Source of the DNA: Dichomitus squalens LYAD-421 SS1
Taxonomy: Eukaryota; Basidiomycota; Agaricomycetes; Polyporales; Polyporaceae
Assembly (NCBI RefSeq): GCF_000275845.1
Contig: NW_006766894.1
Location: 241,256 to 305,255 of the forward strand
Direction: 5' to 3'
DNA length: 64,000 bases
Within the stretch, counting starts at the first letter, position 1. Every line of letters starts with the position of its first letter. A model generated the notes under the pieces. That model worked only from the letters and a program-made list of their open reading frames with translations. It made no database searches and had not been told where the DNA came from. A program made the translations under genes and the position numbers. Below, one piece after another: positions 36,728 to 48,771 of the stretch.

Positions 36728-39700
36728 TCAGATACTGAAGCTCATCGCGTCCCGGTCATCCGAAGCCAGCCTGGCGTACTCCAAGCACAGGCGGTAAATG
36801 TATGCTGCACGTACGGAGCGAGGAAGTCAGCAGCTGCTCTTTGATCCGCTTAATAATGGGAGTGGCAAATTAACGGGATGGGCGAGATGTACGGCAGAAG
36901 GCAAGCAGCAGGGAGAACAAGAAGAGGGTGATGGGCTGACAGAGAAGAGGGGTAGCGATGAGGGAAGGAGGCATCGTGGCGTGGGTGTAGGAACAGAAAG
37001 CGTTGTAAATGAAAGAGCATTGAACCAAGGCACGTACCTTCCATATCCACTCTCCTCCCCAAGGTCCGTTTCCACTGCTTCCCGGCACGTGCGATGCGCC
37101 TTAGCCTACGGTCCCCGTCCACGCTCTTTGTGGCGCGGTATTCTGCGGACAGCGTCAGCGCAGTCGCGTTCGCCGCACGCAGGGTGGCGTCCGTCGCCCC
37201 AGAAAAGAACGCGTGGATGTTGTAAATCTCAGCATACGACTGCGACAGCGGAATGTAGTGCAGCCTACGGACCGGTCAAATACATGAAATCAGAACGTGT
37301 CGTTCGGGCATGAGCTATGGGTGTGGTCACGCGGTGGGGGTCGATGACGCACCAGGGTTGCAACCAATCCGAGAAGAACTCGCGGTAGACCGTTGCCTTG
37401 AGCACCGCGCTGTCCGACTCCATGAATGAGAAGAACCGTCCCGAGTAGCCCATGCCGTCCAGGTCGACGATGTATTTGTGCTTCCAGTGATCGCCGAGGT
37501 TTACTCCATTGTCGTCGATGCGGTGGAAACGCACCATTGCGTCATGTCCCCCAGGGTAGTTTTCGCTCCCGATGACCTTGACGAACGCGACGTCCATAAT
37601 CTCGTTGTTCAGCGCGCCTGCATGCACGTCCGCGTAGATATAGTTGGTGGACCCCGGCGGATCAGCGAACACGATCGTCCGGTTAACGGAAGACTGGTCG
37701 CTCGCTAGGCGAACGAATCTTTGATCCATCGTGAGGGGTGAGCATGCGCACGAAAACATGTGCACGTCTGGAACTCGGAACGGAGAATACGGACCTGTGA
37801 CGTTGGTACTGCGCCGCGAAACCCGGGGGAGAGCTGCCGCCGCCGGTCGAGGCCCCCCGCCAGAATATCTTGTCACTTTTCTCCTCCCACGGGGTCTCCA
37901 TGTCGTCTACGTCCTTCAGCTGCAGATTAACCGAGTCCCAGCCGTACGTGTACCTGCGCGTCTGCGCGTAGTAGTAATGGCTTGGTATCCGGATATCGAG
38001 GTAGCCTGATGCCTTCGCGGGAGAGAAAATTGGGAAGACCGCACCGATGGTTCGCCAGTCGGAGAAGAAATGCCCCTGGTTATAGTGCGCCCACGGGTTG
38101 CTGCAGAACGAGTAGTTGCCTGCCGTGGTCCACGCGAAGGTGAAGTCGTCGCTCGCAGCGGTAAGTCTGCTCGTCTGGTTCACAGAGGACTGGAGGGCAC
38201 GGAAGGAGCTGAAGAGCTGACGTGCAGCAGTACCAGGCTCGCATGTTCTCCTAAACGCCTCCCAGACGTTACCTTCACCACGCCAGTCCGGGTCACGCGT
38301 GCCACTAAGCTCCTCGATGATCGCGTCTATGCCCAGGTAAGTGTGGAACGGATGTCGATTTGGCATGATGGACGTACCAACGTTGGAATGCAGAGTCGCA
38401 TTAGACTGTATTCGACGCTCCCATGGGACAAGCACGCGACTTTCTGCCATGCCATTAATTGGGAACTCTAGGTCCGGTAGCTGGAGAAGCCGTCAACAAA
38501 TTTGACCAAAGAAGCCGCAGAACACGGCCAGGATGTCATAATCGAAGGTGAGCGTTGGTAATCTCTGAGGCCATTGCGAAAGCAAGCTCCCCACAAGTAG
38601 ATCATGTTATGAGCTGCCCATAGTATACCGCGGACGGTATTCCTGAGCAGCCAGCGGCTCGGTACACATTCCCCTGTATTGAACGGGATAGAACACCATT
38701 CTCCCCGGTCGTTCCTGCCTGCGGTGCCCATCGCAGGTTCGAATAGTTGCGATGGCCACTGCAGACGCATATAGCTAGGTGAGACTGGTGAGTGAGAATC
38801 AGTTGAGCACATCCACCACAGTCCCCTACAATCTCACATAGCATCCCACCGACAAGCTTTGGAGTATGGTGCGGCCGCTTTATGCAGCCAACAACCACGG
38901 TTTCGATGTTGTCTCAGTCGAAACACGTACATGACAGACTATGCGTGTTCAAGAGCAGTTGGATGCGCAAGCCTAACTGAGCCTTGCCTTGAGTGCGCAC
39001 ATGGGCTATGCTCTTTGCAAAACTCACTCGCAGGGCGTGACAAACGCCGCTCTGGAGCCGGGCGGAGACCTGCGATACGCACAGGACATAGCTTCTCGTT
39101 GGTATCCCTGACATCAAGAGGACACATAGCGCGGGGAACCATGCACACTTTCATCTCGAGTGCTAATGAAGCGAATTCCGTACAAGCATAGGAGACTCAC
39201 TTTATGTTGGAAGCCCTTCAGAGCGGACAAAAAGCCCTTCGCGCGTGCGCTGACATCCTCGCTTTCCTCGCCGTCGAGGATGTTCACCGCTGTGGCCTCT
39301 CCGGACCGCACGCGGACCACGTCTACGAATGGCAAATGACCTGCCTGCAGAAGGAGTACATGTGGTAGTGAGAGGACGTGATGCAAGGTAGCAGCCCCAT
39401 CGGAACACATACGACAGATGCTCGCCACCTAAGCTGCTCCCCGGTGATCTCCCAAAACGGCGCGAGGTCCTCGTCGATATTGTCGTACTCGTCGATCATG
39501 AGCACGTCGTTCTCCTGCGCGAACCTCCACCAATCATCGAAACCGCGTGGGGGCTTCCTGCCGTACCTCCTCTGGTACTCCGCGACGGCGTCCTCGAGAG
39601 TCTTGCTCTGTCGTGATAGCTTCTCGCGAAAGGCTTTTTCAGCCTCCGCCATAAGCCCCGGTATTGGGTGCTCCTTGATCGTCGGGCGCGAGTTCGACCA

Positions 39701-39862
39701 TGCAAAGGAGAGATAGCGGGAAGTGGAGGCGACCAGGGCATCGTCCGGGAAGTTATCGACAGTCCTTCGTCGGGCTGACCAAAGACCGCCTTGCATAAAG
39801 ACGATCACGACCGCAGCGAAGAAGAGAAGGCCCCTCTTCTGGCCTGAGAGTCCGTCGTACAT
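36728..39862 (-). CDS. GT90 / CAP10-family glycosyltransferase
   Basis: Type II Golgi-type membrane glycosyltransferase related to Cryptococcus CAP10/Cxt1, which transfer sugars such as xylose to glycans. The ATG at 39862-39860 opens a short basic head and one transmembrane segment (GLLFFAAVVIVFMQGG). A stem follows (HPIPGLMAEAEKAFREKLSR, RRYGRKPPRGFDDWWRFAQ), then a catalytic region with KIFWRGASTGGGSSP and HKYIVDLDGMGYSGRFFSFM, SDSAVLKATVYREFFSDWLQP, LHYIPLSQSYAEIYN and the family tail AYIYRLCLEYARLASDD, stop TGA at 36730-36728. Six exons, about 640 aa. One intron (39202-38485) is 718 nt, over ten times the local norm; another near the 3' end is about 240 nt. The start lies 407 nt from that of the divergent AMSH gene. 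Confidence 0.9.
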
Positions 39863-40269
39863 TATTGGGTAGCGGTCGGCGAAGCCAATAGCGTGATGAG
39901 TTATATAGGCTGGCTGGCGAGACCGAAGCTGGCAGTGGGAACAGGAGTGCTCGACACCTGGCCGACCTGGCGCGCGCTGTGGTGGTAAAAGAGCGGACTG
40001 GTTGATGGAGGAAAGGAGGAGCTGGACGTGCCTGTCAGTGACCAGACAGCGTCCGGCGCGCGCTTGGCATTGATTGATATTAACGCTGGCGCTTGGAAGG
40101 GTGCCGGGGGCGCCTAAAGAGCCTCGCTGGGCGTGACAGTAGCGTGACCACTGTGTGACCTTCGTGAAGGCCGGACTGCGGCGGTACCGCCGGGATGCCC
40201 ATGCCTGCCGCTTAGCGACTGCACCTCGCCCGACTCCTTCTCCTTCGTCTCCGTCTCCCACCATCCACC
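39863..40269. promoter_or_regulatory. Bidirectional promoter spacer (GT90 / AMSH)
   Basis: 407 nt separate two divergent start codons, so both promoters must share or divide this stretch. I saw no clear TATA box. The AMSH side is preceded by a pyrimidine-rich leader (TCCTTCTCCTTCGTCTCCG). Confidence 0.5.
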
Positions 40270-43200
40270 ATGAGCTCTGCTGTATACCCTTCTCAACCTT
40301 CTGCAGGCGCAGGGCCTAGCTCTTCTCGCTCCAACTACTACCGTCCTGCCACCATCGCAGAACTCGCCGCGCAAGCGCAGGAGAACCTCTGGGATCCTGC
40401 AAAGGGCCTCAAACATTGGCTGCGCACAGCTGAGAAGTCGAGAAGGAACGCAGAAGCACTGCTGCAGTCCAATGACTATGAGCGTGCATTCGTTGAATAC
40501 GCCAAGGCCGCCACGATCGTCCTGGAGAAGCTCCCGACACATAGGGAGTACCAGACGCTACTGAACGCCGATCAGAGACATAACCTCGGAATGGTAAGTC
40601 TCTCATCTCCTTCTCTGTGTCCTTGATGAAGGGGTGTCAGCCATCGCGACCACCCTCTCGTGCCGTATATTGAATGTCGTCATCCATTGGACTACCTCGG
40701 GCTAGCCGAGAGGGCGATGCAGATCGGGCTAGGATGGACATATGATATCGTGTGCGCGCACGCCAACTCTCTCTCGTGAACATGTTCAGCTAGCCTCGCT
40801 GCTGCAAGGATGTCGGATTATTTTGGCCACTGCATCGTGGACTATTGATGAAAGGTAGCTATGGACAAGGTCATGTTCCGCCGGTGGCGGGCGGCAGACG
40901 CGACCATGCCGACCAATCTCGGGCGATGTGCACTGGCCTCATTCGAAGGCTTGCGACTCTCAGGCTGCTGCCGTCTATGCGTCCTGTTGAGAACTGGCCT
41001 TCAGGCACGAGAATCGCGTACTTCCTGTTGTTCCAGTGATGCATGGGCTCCTTGCGGTTGCCCGCCTGCGTCCTGCCATCGCGATTTTCACGCTGTGCTG
41101 CGGACTTATCGCGCTCGCTGCAGCCTAGCCAGACATCCCCGAGGTCATTCCGATGCGTATGTTGGAGCGGGTGACAGTGTCTGCTAACCTCATGTCGGCT
41201 GAAGCGAGCAGCATTCGTGTCAATACACGCCCGAATCTATTCTCTCAGATCACTATGTGATCAAGACACGCTACAATACGGCCGGGAGGCCATGTTCGGC
41301 TGTCGGCTGGTTATTGACGAACCAAACTTCATAGAACGGACAAGACATCCTCGACAGCCTGAGCCAACTCAAGCCCGTCCTCGTCGAGCGATACGAGAAC
41401 TGGCAAGCCGCTCAGCGCGGCAGTCCAGGATCCAGCCGCGACTCGTCCGCCGAGCCCCCACTCACCCGCGAAGAGGAGCGTGCGCGCGAGGCGCGAGAAG
41501 CCGCACGTAGGGAAGAAGCTTGGAAACAGGAAGACCTCTCCCGTCGCCAGGCCGAGGACAGGGAGCGACAAGCGCGCGAGGAGGCGGCTTGGCGACAATC
41601 ACAGGCTTCTCATAGACGCGAGGCCGCAGGGGCGGAGCAAGGACCGCTCACCGAGCGACAGAGACGGGAAGAGGAGAACAGGCGGTACGCGGCGGAGGAG
41701 GCGAGGCGGGAGGAAGAGCGCGCGAAGCGCAGGGTCGTAGATGATAGGCGGAGACAGGAGCAGGACGGGATCGTGCGGAGGCAGCAGGAAGCCGAGGCGG
41801 CCGCGCGATTTGCGAGGAGAGAGATTACGAGGCTCACGCCGTCGCCAAATCCCCTGCCGTCGAGTGTGAGCTCAACGCCGTATCGGATGCCGGAGCCTGA
41901 GCATGCGCCGCGGAGTGCGGGACGTTCGGTGTATGCGCCCCAGCCTTCGCGGCCGCCAGAGTCGTACTCTAGTAGTACGGGCCTTTCGGTCATGCCTTTG
42001 GAGAGCCCGGCGAAGTACGAGGACGACTCAGCAACGGACGTGGAGGGACCAAAAGTACCTTGGAGCCGCCAGCGCGCCGCGGAGCAGACACCAAAGGCAA
42101 AACAGCCAGGGTACGTCGGCTCTTACTTGGTGCACGATTACACGCGTACTAAGCCAAGTTGCAGGGTGGTGTACCCACCCCCAATCACGACCACGTCTCC
42201 GCCACCACCAGAACTAGGCAGCGTCAAGTACCCGTCGCTGATGTCACAGCATCAGCTCAAGCAGGGCTACGTGCCCTCATTGCAGTCCATGTTCGCAGCC
42301 ACTTCTATCTCGCAGGCTCCTGACTCATCTCTGCTCTTCGATTCCAAACCTCAAAGTAGCGGCGCCAACAATCTGTACAACCACTCTCTTCCCTCACAAT
42401 CGGCGCCGGTCGTCCCCGCACCAGTAATCCCTCCGTACCCCACTCACATGCCCGTGCCAGAATCCCACCAGGCACCCCATCCTCCGCCCTCGACATACAC
42501 ACAAAACCACAACCCGTCCTACTCCAATGGGCAGCGCGGGCCCTCGCCCAACAGCGCACGCTCAGGCCAGCCCCCATCTGCATACCACCGCCCCTCACAG
42601 TCGACGTCGAGCACCGTGAGCGCCCCAGCCCCGGCGCGTATCGTCCCGGGCACGTCCCGGGACGCGAGCCTGCGCGAGCTGCGGACCATCAAGCTGCCGC
42701 GCGAGTGCCTGCCCAAGTTCCTCTCGATCGCGCGCGTGAACACGCTCCAGAACCGGGAGACGTGCGGGCTGCTGCTAGGCAAGGACAAGGGAACCAAGTA
42801 CGTCGTCACGACGCTGCTGATCCCGAAGCAGCACTCGACGAGCGACACGTGCATGATGGACGAGGAGGAGCTCGTGCTCCAGTTCACAGAGGAGAGGCAC
42901 CTGATCACGCTCGGTTGGGTAAGTTCAAAGGGTTCCTTCGAGGATTCGAGACTTTCTGTTGGGCTTGGGGATAGTACCGTACTGATGCCGTGGTCCCTGT
43001 TTGCAGATACATACGCATCCCACGCAGTCATGTAAGTGATCGCCGTTCGAGGTATCAGGCCTAAGGTTCAACCGTGCTGACCGAGGCGTTAGGCTTCATG
43101 TCGTCTGTGGATCTGCATACTCATTCTGGTTTCCAACGCATGTTGCCAGAGTCCTTCGCCGTCGTGTGCGCGCCCTCCTCAACGCCGCAGTGAGTCCCAG

Positions 43201-43464
43201 GCAATGTCATGCGATAGGAACTTCTTTTGATCGCCTGCTGCAGATTTGGTATCTTCCGATTGACCGATCCTGGAGGATTGCAGACCATCTTGGATTGCAG
43301 TGCGAAGGAAGCTTTCCACCCTCACCCAGACGTCCCGATCTACACTGTAAGTGCTGCATTCTCTAATATTGCCGTCATGTCTCTCATGGTCGATCGTATA
43401 GGATTGCGACAATAGCCACGTCCAAATGAGGGATCTCTCCCTCGAGATCGTCGACCTCCGGTAG
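40270..43464 (+). CDS. AMSH-type JAMM deubiquitinase (STAMBP family)
   Basis: Zinc metalloprotease expected to cleave K63-linked ubiquitin on endosomal cargo next to ESCRT. Six exons total 2,196 nt (731 aa): 40270-40593, 41335-42918, 43007-43031, 43093-43189, 43244-43346, 43402-43464. The N-terminal MIT/USP8-dimerisation-like region ([40 protein letters not shown]) is followed by a Glu/Arg-rich coiled coil, a long Pro/Ser linker and the MPN+ domain. JAMM residues are complete: Glu in [28 protein letters not shown] and the AMSH-specific tail ([18 protein letters not shown]). The 25-nt exon 3 encodes IHTHPTQS, the first two zinc histidines. Intron 1 is 741 nt. Longer than animal AMSH (about 424 aa) because of the linker. 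Confidence 0.95.
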
Positions 43465-44116
43465 TATCTCGCCCCCGCCTTCGCGTCAGTATGTGTTTTT
43501 TTGCCTATATGTCCTATATGCCTCTCAGGCCGCCTGTACGTGCAAGCACCTATATGCCCTGCATTCTTCAGTTACCCTACAACCACACATTGCTAACCCA
43601 CTTACTCTCTTGACTCTGGCTGCCCTTGCGCGTCTGTGTTCTGGGTCGGGCCCTCATCATCGTTTCGATCTGCATTGGGAATTGTCTTCATGGTCCATAT
43701 TCTGTTACATCCTCGCTCCTGCCTGTCCCTGTGCTCCTTGTGTCCAATACCTGCCATACTGTAGGTCCAAGCTGTTATTCATCTCCATCGGAATATACTG
43801 TGCTTTCTTGACTGTAGCAATGTCTCGGATGCTCTTGAATATCATGTATCACTTCATGCAATGCACGTACGTATGTGTATTTATTCCTTGTCTTCTAGGC
43901 AACCGCCGGCATAGGAAACCTGCGCAGGCAGCGACACAGAAACGAGAACGCGTTCCGTGTTCCCGACTGCTCCCATTATGGGCCATCCCAGATCGAGAGA
44001 TCGTACAAATCGTAGCCATTAGGTCGTGTCCAGGAATTACAAACATGCTAGTCGTGGCCTTGCAAGCGAGCATCATTTCCAATCCAATAATAAGTCAGTC
44101 ACCCCGAAGGCCTACC
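43465..44116. other. Convergent 3' spacer AMSH / transporter
   Basis: 650 nt, AT-richer than its neighbours, probably containing both 3' UTRs. A long plus-strand open frame (43493-44599) runs from here into the antisense of the transporter and is not a credible gene. Confidence 0.4.
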
Positions 44117-46365
44117 CTACGCCTTCTCCTCCGCCCCGCCACCATCCCCGTCCCTCTCCCCGCGCTCGCCCCTCCTCAACGCGCGCTTCTCCCTCCTCAG
44201 CCGCGCGCTCTCCCCGATCCCGAACCCGTGCCTGAAGACGAGCCGGACCTCCTCCAGGCTCAGGCCCGCCGTCTCGGGGAAGCAGCACACGCAGAAGAGC
44301 CAGCCGAGCAGGCACAGGCCCGCGTAGAAGCCGAACGCGCCCGCGGGCGTGATGCGGTCCATGAGCGAGAGGTACGTCGCGCCGATGAGCAGGTTGCCCG
44401 CCCAGTTCGTGGTCGTCGCGAGCGACGTGCCGATGCCGCGCACCTCGAGCCCGAAGAGCTCGCCCTGCTGCCAGGGCACGTTCCCGAGCCCGGTCGCGTA
44501 CGACGCGACGTAGAAGATCATCGCGAGGAGGACGATCGCGGACCAGGTGTGCGAGTATGGCGTGCCGTCGACGAGGGCGCCGCCCGTCTTGCGGGTTAGG
44601 ACTGGCGTGCGGCGTGCGTGCAAGTCGTTAGTACATGTATGGAGTATATGACGATTGAAATAGGGGCAGAGGGTGGGACGTACAGTGGAAGGCGACGGAG
44701 GCGAGGACGAGGCCGATGATCATGCCCGGGGCGGTCCAGACCATGATCCTGCGGCGGCCGATGATGTCGATGTACTGGAGCGCGAAGAGCGTGAAGATGA
44801 AGTTCGTGCCCGAGATGATGAGGCCGACGGCCGTGGGCTGGTCGAAGCCGATCTCCTTGAAGAGGGTGGCTAGATAGCGCATAGAGTCAGCTTATGCGCG
44901 TCGAAAGAAGCAAGGATGCTTACCGGAATAGTACATGAGAGTGTTGAAACCACACAGTTGCTGGAAGGCTTGCATGCCGCATGCGACGACTAGAAAGGGC
45001 GCATATAGTGAGCTCCGCCTCTTCATCCGCGTGCGGAGACCCGGGAAGGACTCACTGAGTGCACGGCGGTTGATGCCATCGAAGAGTATCAAGCGTATGC
45101 GCTGCAAGAGCGTGGTCGTGTTCGAGATCTCGACGCTCTGCTTTACAGCAGCAGCCAGAGACTTGACCTGAACGCGCAGTCATTATGTTGACGTGCGCAT
45201 GGGAAATGAGCTCCTTCACATACCTTCAGGTCGAGTTGCTCCGGCGTGGCGTGAGCATAGATCTTAGCCATAATCGCCTGTGCGGCCTCAGAGTTCCCCC
45301 TTCTGATCATGATACGCGCTTGAAATCACCCAGCCCAGTCAAATTGCAAGCACTCATGATAGACATGGGATCGGGAGACTTACGCGACTCGGGGAGGAAC
45401 AACAGGAAGAGGAACTGGAGGCCGGACGGGACGGCCCCCAGACCGACCATCCACCTCCACCCCCCACGGGTGTTCTCGAACGCGGCGTCGATTCCGTACG
45501 CAACGACCTGGCCCCCCGTGATCGCGACCACGTTCACGACGACCATCCGGCCGCGCAGACGCGTGGGGGAGAGCTCCTGGATGTAGAGCGGGGCGATGCA
45601 CGACGCGAGCCCGACGGCGATGCCGATGAGGAAGCGGCAGCCGATCTGTCTCGCACGAGATGTCCAAGTCCAAGTTCACGCATGAGCCTGGGAAGAAGGA
45701 TGCATGCATGCTGGAGACTGACCATGGACCAGACGGTGTGGCAGACGGCCTGGCCGATCGCGCCTCCGATGAAGATGATGTCTGCGAGGGCGAGGACGGG
45801 TCTCCGGCCGGTGAAGTCGCTGAGCATGCCGGCGACCAGGCCTCCGATCAGCGCGCCGAGGGTCGTTGCGGACGTGACGAGTTCCTATTTTCTTGCGCTT
45901 GAGAAGAGGGGCGGTTCAGGCTGCTCTGGGGGACGTACCTTCTGTCCTGAGGACAGCTCCGCAGGCCCGAGATCGCCTCCGATCGTGACCAGAGCACCAG
46001 ATATCACGCCGGTGTCATAACCTATGGTGTACGCAGATGGTTGGTCTCATTTCCTATGAACGCAAGAGGGAGAGAAGGCACACACCGAATAGCAGACCGG
46101 AGATACTAGCGCACGCGACAAGGAGCCAGACGAACCAAGTCGTGCGCTCCTCGCCTTCCGCGACGACCATAGCCTCGGATATCTCTCCATGTGCGACAGC
46201 AACCTCGATGTTTTCGACCCTACATGGCGCGCGCACACAATGAGCGAGTCAACAGACTGCCGGCATATATAGCAGCAGCACGGGCGCGTCTGCAGAAAGA
46301 AAAACTCACAGCAGCTGGGCGTCTCTCACTTTGTCGCCGCTCGGCGACACTTTCTCCGAAGACAT
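44117..46365 (-). CDS. MFS sugar transporter, myo-inositol transporter-like
   Basis: Twelve-helix proton symporter of the sugar-porter family, closest by eye to fungal myo-inositol transporters. The ATG at 46365-46363 opens a short hydrophilic tail spliced to VENIEVAVAHGEISEAM. The body reads YDTGVISGALVTIGGDLGP, LSDFTGRRP, GLASCIAPLYIQELSPTRLR, GWRWMVGLGAVPSGLQF, FLPESR, QQLCGFNTLMYYSATLF, DIIGRRR and the terminal PETAGLSLEEV, covering the signatures of both halves. The cytosolic tail is basic (RLRREKRALRRGERGERDGD) with stop TGA at 44117. About seven short introns; roughly 550 aa, normal length. Substrate is inferred from similarity only. Confidence 0.88.
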
Positions 46366-47332
46366 GCTAGTCGTCCGAGTCGTCGCCTCGGGATCCAAGA
46401 AGCAGAAGGGGTCCTGGGAGGAGAAGAAGCTTGTGGATTACTTGCAGCCTGGGCTTGCGCTTGAGCAGACCTGCACAGAGAGAACCGCATGAAAGCCGGC
46501 GTGGGGCTGGGATAAATATGATTGGGCCCCCCACACGTCCCAAGACCCGGGCGAATCGCTTGCGCGGCTCATCAGAAGTTGCAGAAGATGCAGCCTTCGC
46601 TTCTTGCACCCCCAATTCCCTTTCCGGTCCACCGCACATGCAGGCGCCCGTGGGTGTTGAGATGTTCAGCCATCGACGACGTTCTCGTGCTTTCCTCTCG
46701 ACATCGTCGTATCCCAGAACCATCCTCCGTCCTCCTTGCATGTCCCTGATGCGCTCTTATCGACCTCAGTGAACGTGTTCGACGCTTCTCTCACCGCTGC
46801 TCCGGTCCGATGTCTGCTTGATTCACGGCATAGCTGCCAAAGGTTATGCGTCCTCCACGTCCTGTGACCAACCGCAGGCGGCCACCTGGACGGAGTGGGC
46901 TATCGGAGACGCGATGGAGACGCTCGTCTGCAGCGAAACTGCCTTGAGCGGGAAAGCAGCTGGCGCAGCCTGGCGGTACTTAGAGAACAAGAGACGTTCA
47001 CGGGAACGTTGACGCTGAGCACCGGCGCTATTGTCGACTTTCCAAGGATTTACAACATCGTCATATTCTCGGCGTTGACGAGTAGTTCAATTATGTTTAC
47101 TCATAATTCAAACCAGCAGGCCGGGTAGGAGGAGCATAGATCAAGAGAAACAGGTTATCTGCAGCTTTCCAAGAACATGTGGATGTTTTTGGAAAGTGGG
47201 AGAGGTGTGTGTATGATTCGTCGAACATATTAAAAGGCCAACCAGTGGCACAGGACTGACCACAGGAAGTACAGGTAGACTTATGATGTGTACTCTACGG
47301 TCCGTGTGCTTGTGCGCGCCGCCACGCGTATT
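46366..47332. other. Spacer upstream of the transporter, no gene recognised
   Basis: About 970 nt between the transporter start and the end of the next minus-strand gene. Overlapping short frames on both strands have no recognisable motif. Probably the transporter promoter plus the other gene's 3' UTR. Confidence 0.4.
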
Positions 47333-48771
47333 TTATTCTGGACAATCTATCAGCGTGCTAATCCACCGTGACGGCGATGAAGCGTACCAACGCTTACCTG
47401 CTGCATCAACAACCTGCACCCTCTTCGCCCTAGTGCTCGCATATTGCCTCGCCGACAACGCCTTCACCCACCGAGGTTCGCCCCCATCCAACATATGCAG
47501 CACGTACCCCTCCAACTCCGGATGCGGCTGTCCAGGATACACGCGCACCCACTCCCCACCGTACCCCCGCTCCCGCTCCCGCTCTCTGCCCTGCACCCCG
47601 TCGGTGTCCCTGCTCCCATTCACGCTCGCTTCAGCGGCACCGTCTTGCACACTCGCCCTCCTGCTCTCGCCGTCCCTCGCCGTTGTCTCCGCGTCGTACT
47701 TGACGAACATCCAGATCTGCCAGCCGACGTGCGGCACCTTGTACTGGTGGACGTAGAGCGCGCCGCGGGGCGGCTTCAGCAGGTGTCCCGGGGGCCCGTC
47801 GATCGGTTTCGCGTGCGTGGTGCGGTACCAGCGCGTGTGCCTGTTCTCGTTGCGGATCTTGAACTGCCGCCGCTGGGGGTGGAGCCGCCGCCCGGGGCTG
47901 TCACAAGGACGAGGACGAGGGTCAGGACGAGCACTGCAGTCTGATGCTGAAGGGGAGGAAGAAGCGGTGCGTACATCTTATCTGTCGGCTCGGCCTTCAT
48001 GACGGGCTCGAAGGTCGCGGCGGCCGTGCGCGTTTTCGCTGGGGAGGCGTCGTCGCCGTTCGACGCGCGCAGGGTGTTCGTGTCGTCGAGCGTCGCCCCG
48101 CCGGAGGGCCCGTTCGCATCTACGATACGTGCTGCCTTCCGGCGCGGGATTGGGGGGGCGATGCGGGGGGCCGCGACTCGCCCTGCAGGCTGCGGGGACG
48201 GCGCGGACTCGCGAGCGGGCCGGGCCGCATGGATCTTGCAAGGACGCGGCCGGAGACAGCCTTCTACGGCACAGCAGGCCTGGCTCCTGTTCGCGCTCGC
48301 GAGCAGGCTGTGGGCGGCCCCGTCGGAGATCCCGCAGAGGCTCTGCACGCATTGCACGGTACTGCGCAGCGCGTCGGGCGGGCGGGACGGGCGGGATGCG
48401 CGGGGCGCAAGAGACCGCGAATGGGATCAGCTTGGTACGAAGAGGCACGTGATACGGCGAGGGGCTTACCCGGCATCGCTCTGCTGCCCGCTGAAGTCGA
48501 ACTCGACAGCGAGCTTCCTGTTCTCCCAATCCTGGAATCGGCGTCCGGTCAGGGACCCATAGGCAGACGGAGCGGCCAGGATATGACTCACGATGCGGAG
48601 CGTCGGGCTGATATGGGCGGGCAAGTGCGCGAGCGGGAGCCTGAGCACATCCGACGCTTGCATGCACGTGGTTGCGGTCGCGGTGCGGGCGCCTGATGCG
48701 GCTCTGGAGGGGCCTGGGGTCGCCGTCGCACCAGATCTAGAGGTAGCGGTGCGGGAATGGTTGTGCTGCAT
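47333..48771 (-). CDS. Uncharacterised protein
   Basis: I do not recognise this protein. A three-exon model holds frame with good splice sites: exon 1 from ATG 48771 to GATGCCGG before GTAAGC; exon 2 (TVQCVQSLCGISDGAAHSLL) through a Pro/Ala/Arg-rich, probably disordered stretch to EPTDK; exon 3 from IPGRRLHPQRRQFKIRNENR to the stop at 47335-47333. Exon 3 reads like a folded domain: RWYRTTHAKPIDGPPGHLLK, VHQYKVPHVGWQIWMFVKYD, then a repeated Arg-Glu tract (RERERER) and EWVRVYPGQPHPELEGYVLH. There are no transmembrane segments or signal peptide. Very high GC makes long open frames appear in all frames here, so boundaries are tentative. Confidence 0.5.

Noticed and set aside
38725..38765. GGTTCGAAT resembling a tRNA B-box
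   Set aside because: There is no 5-bp T-stem around the loop and no matching acceptor or anticodon arms; the surrounding 8-bp hairpin does not fit a tRNA.
43493..44599. Plus-strand open frame of 368 codons
   Set aside because: Its second half is the antisense of the transporter's last exon (Pro/Arg/Glu-rich) and its first half is 3' UTR-like sequence.
47944..48696. Plus-strand open frame of 250 codons and a minus-strand one of 229 codons
   Set aside because: Both lie in very GC-rich sequence where several frames stay open. The chosen minus-strand model has splice sites and a folded-looking last exon; these do not.
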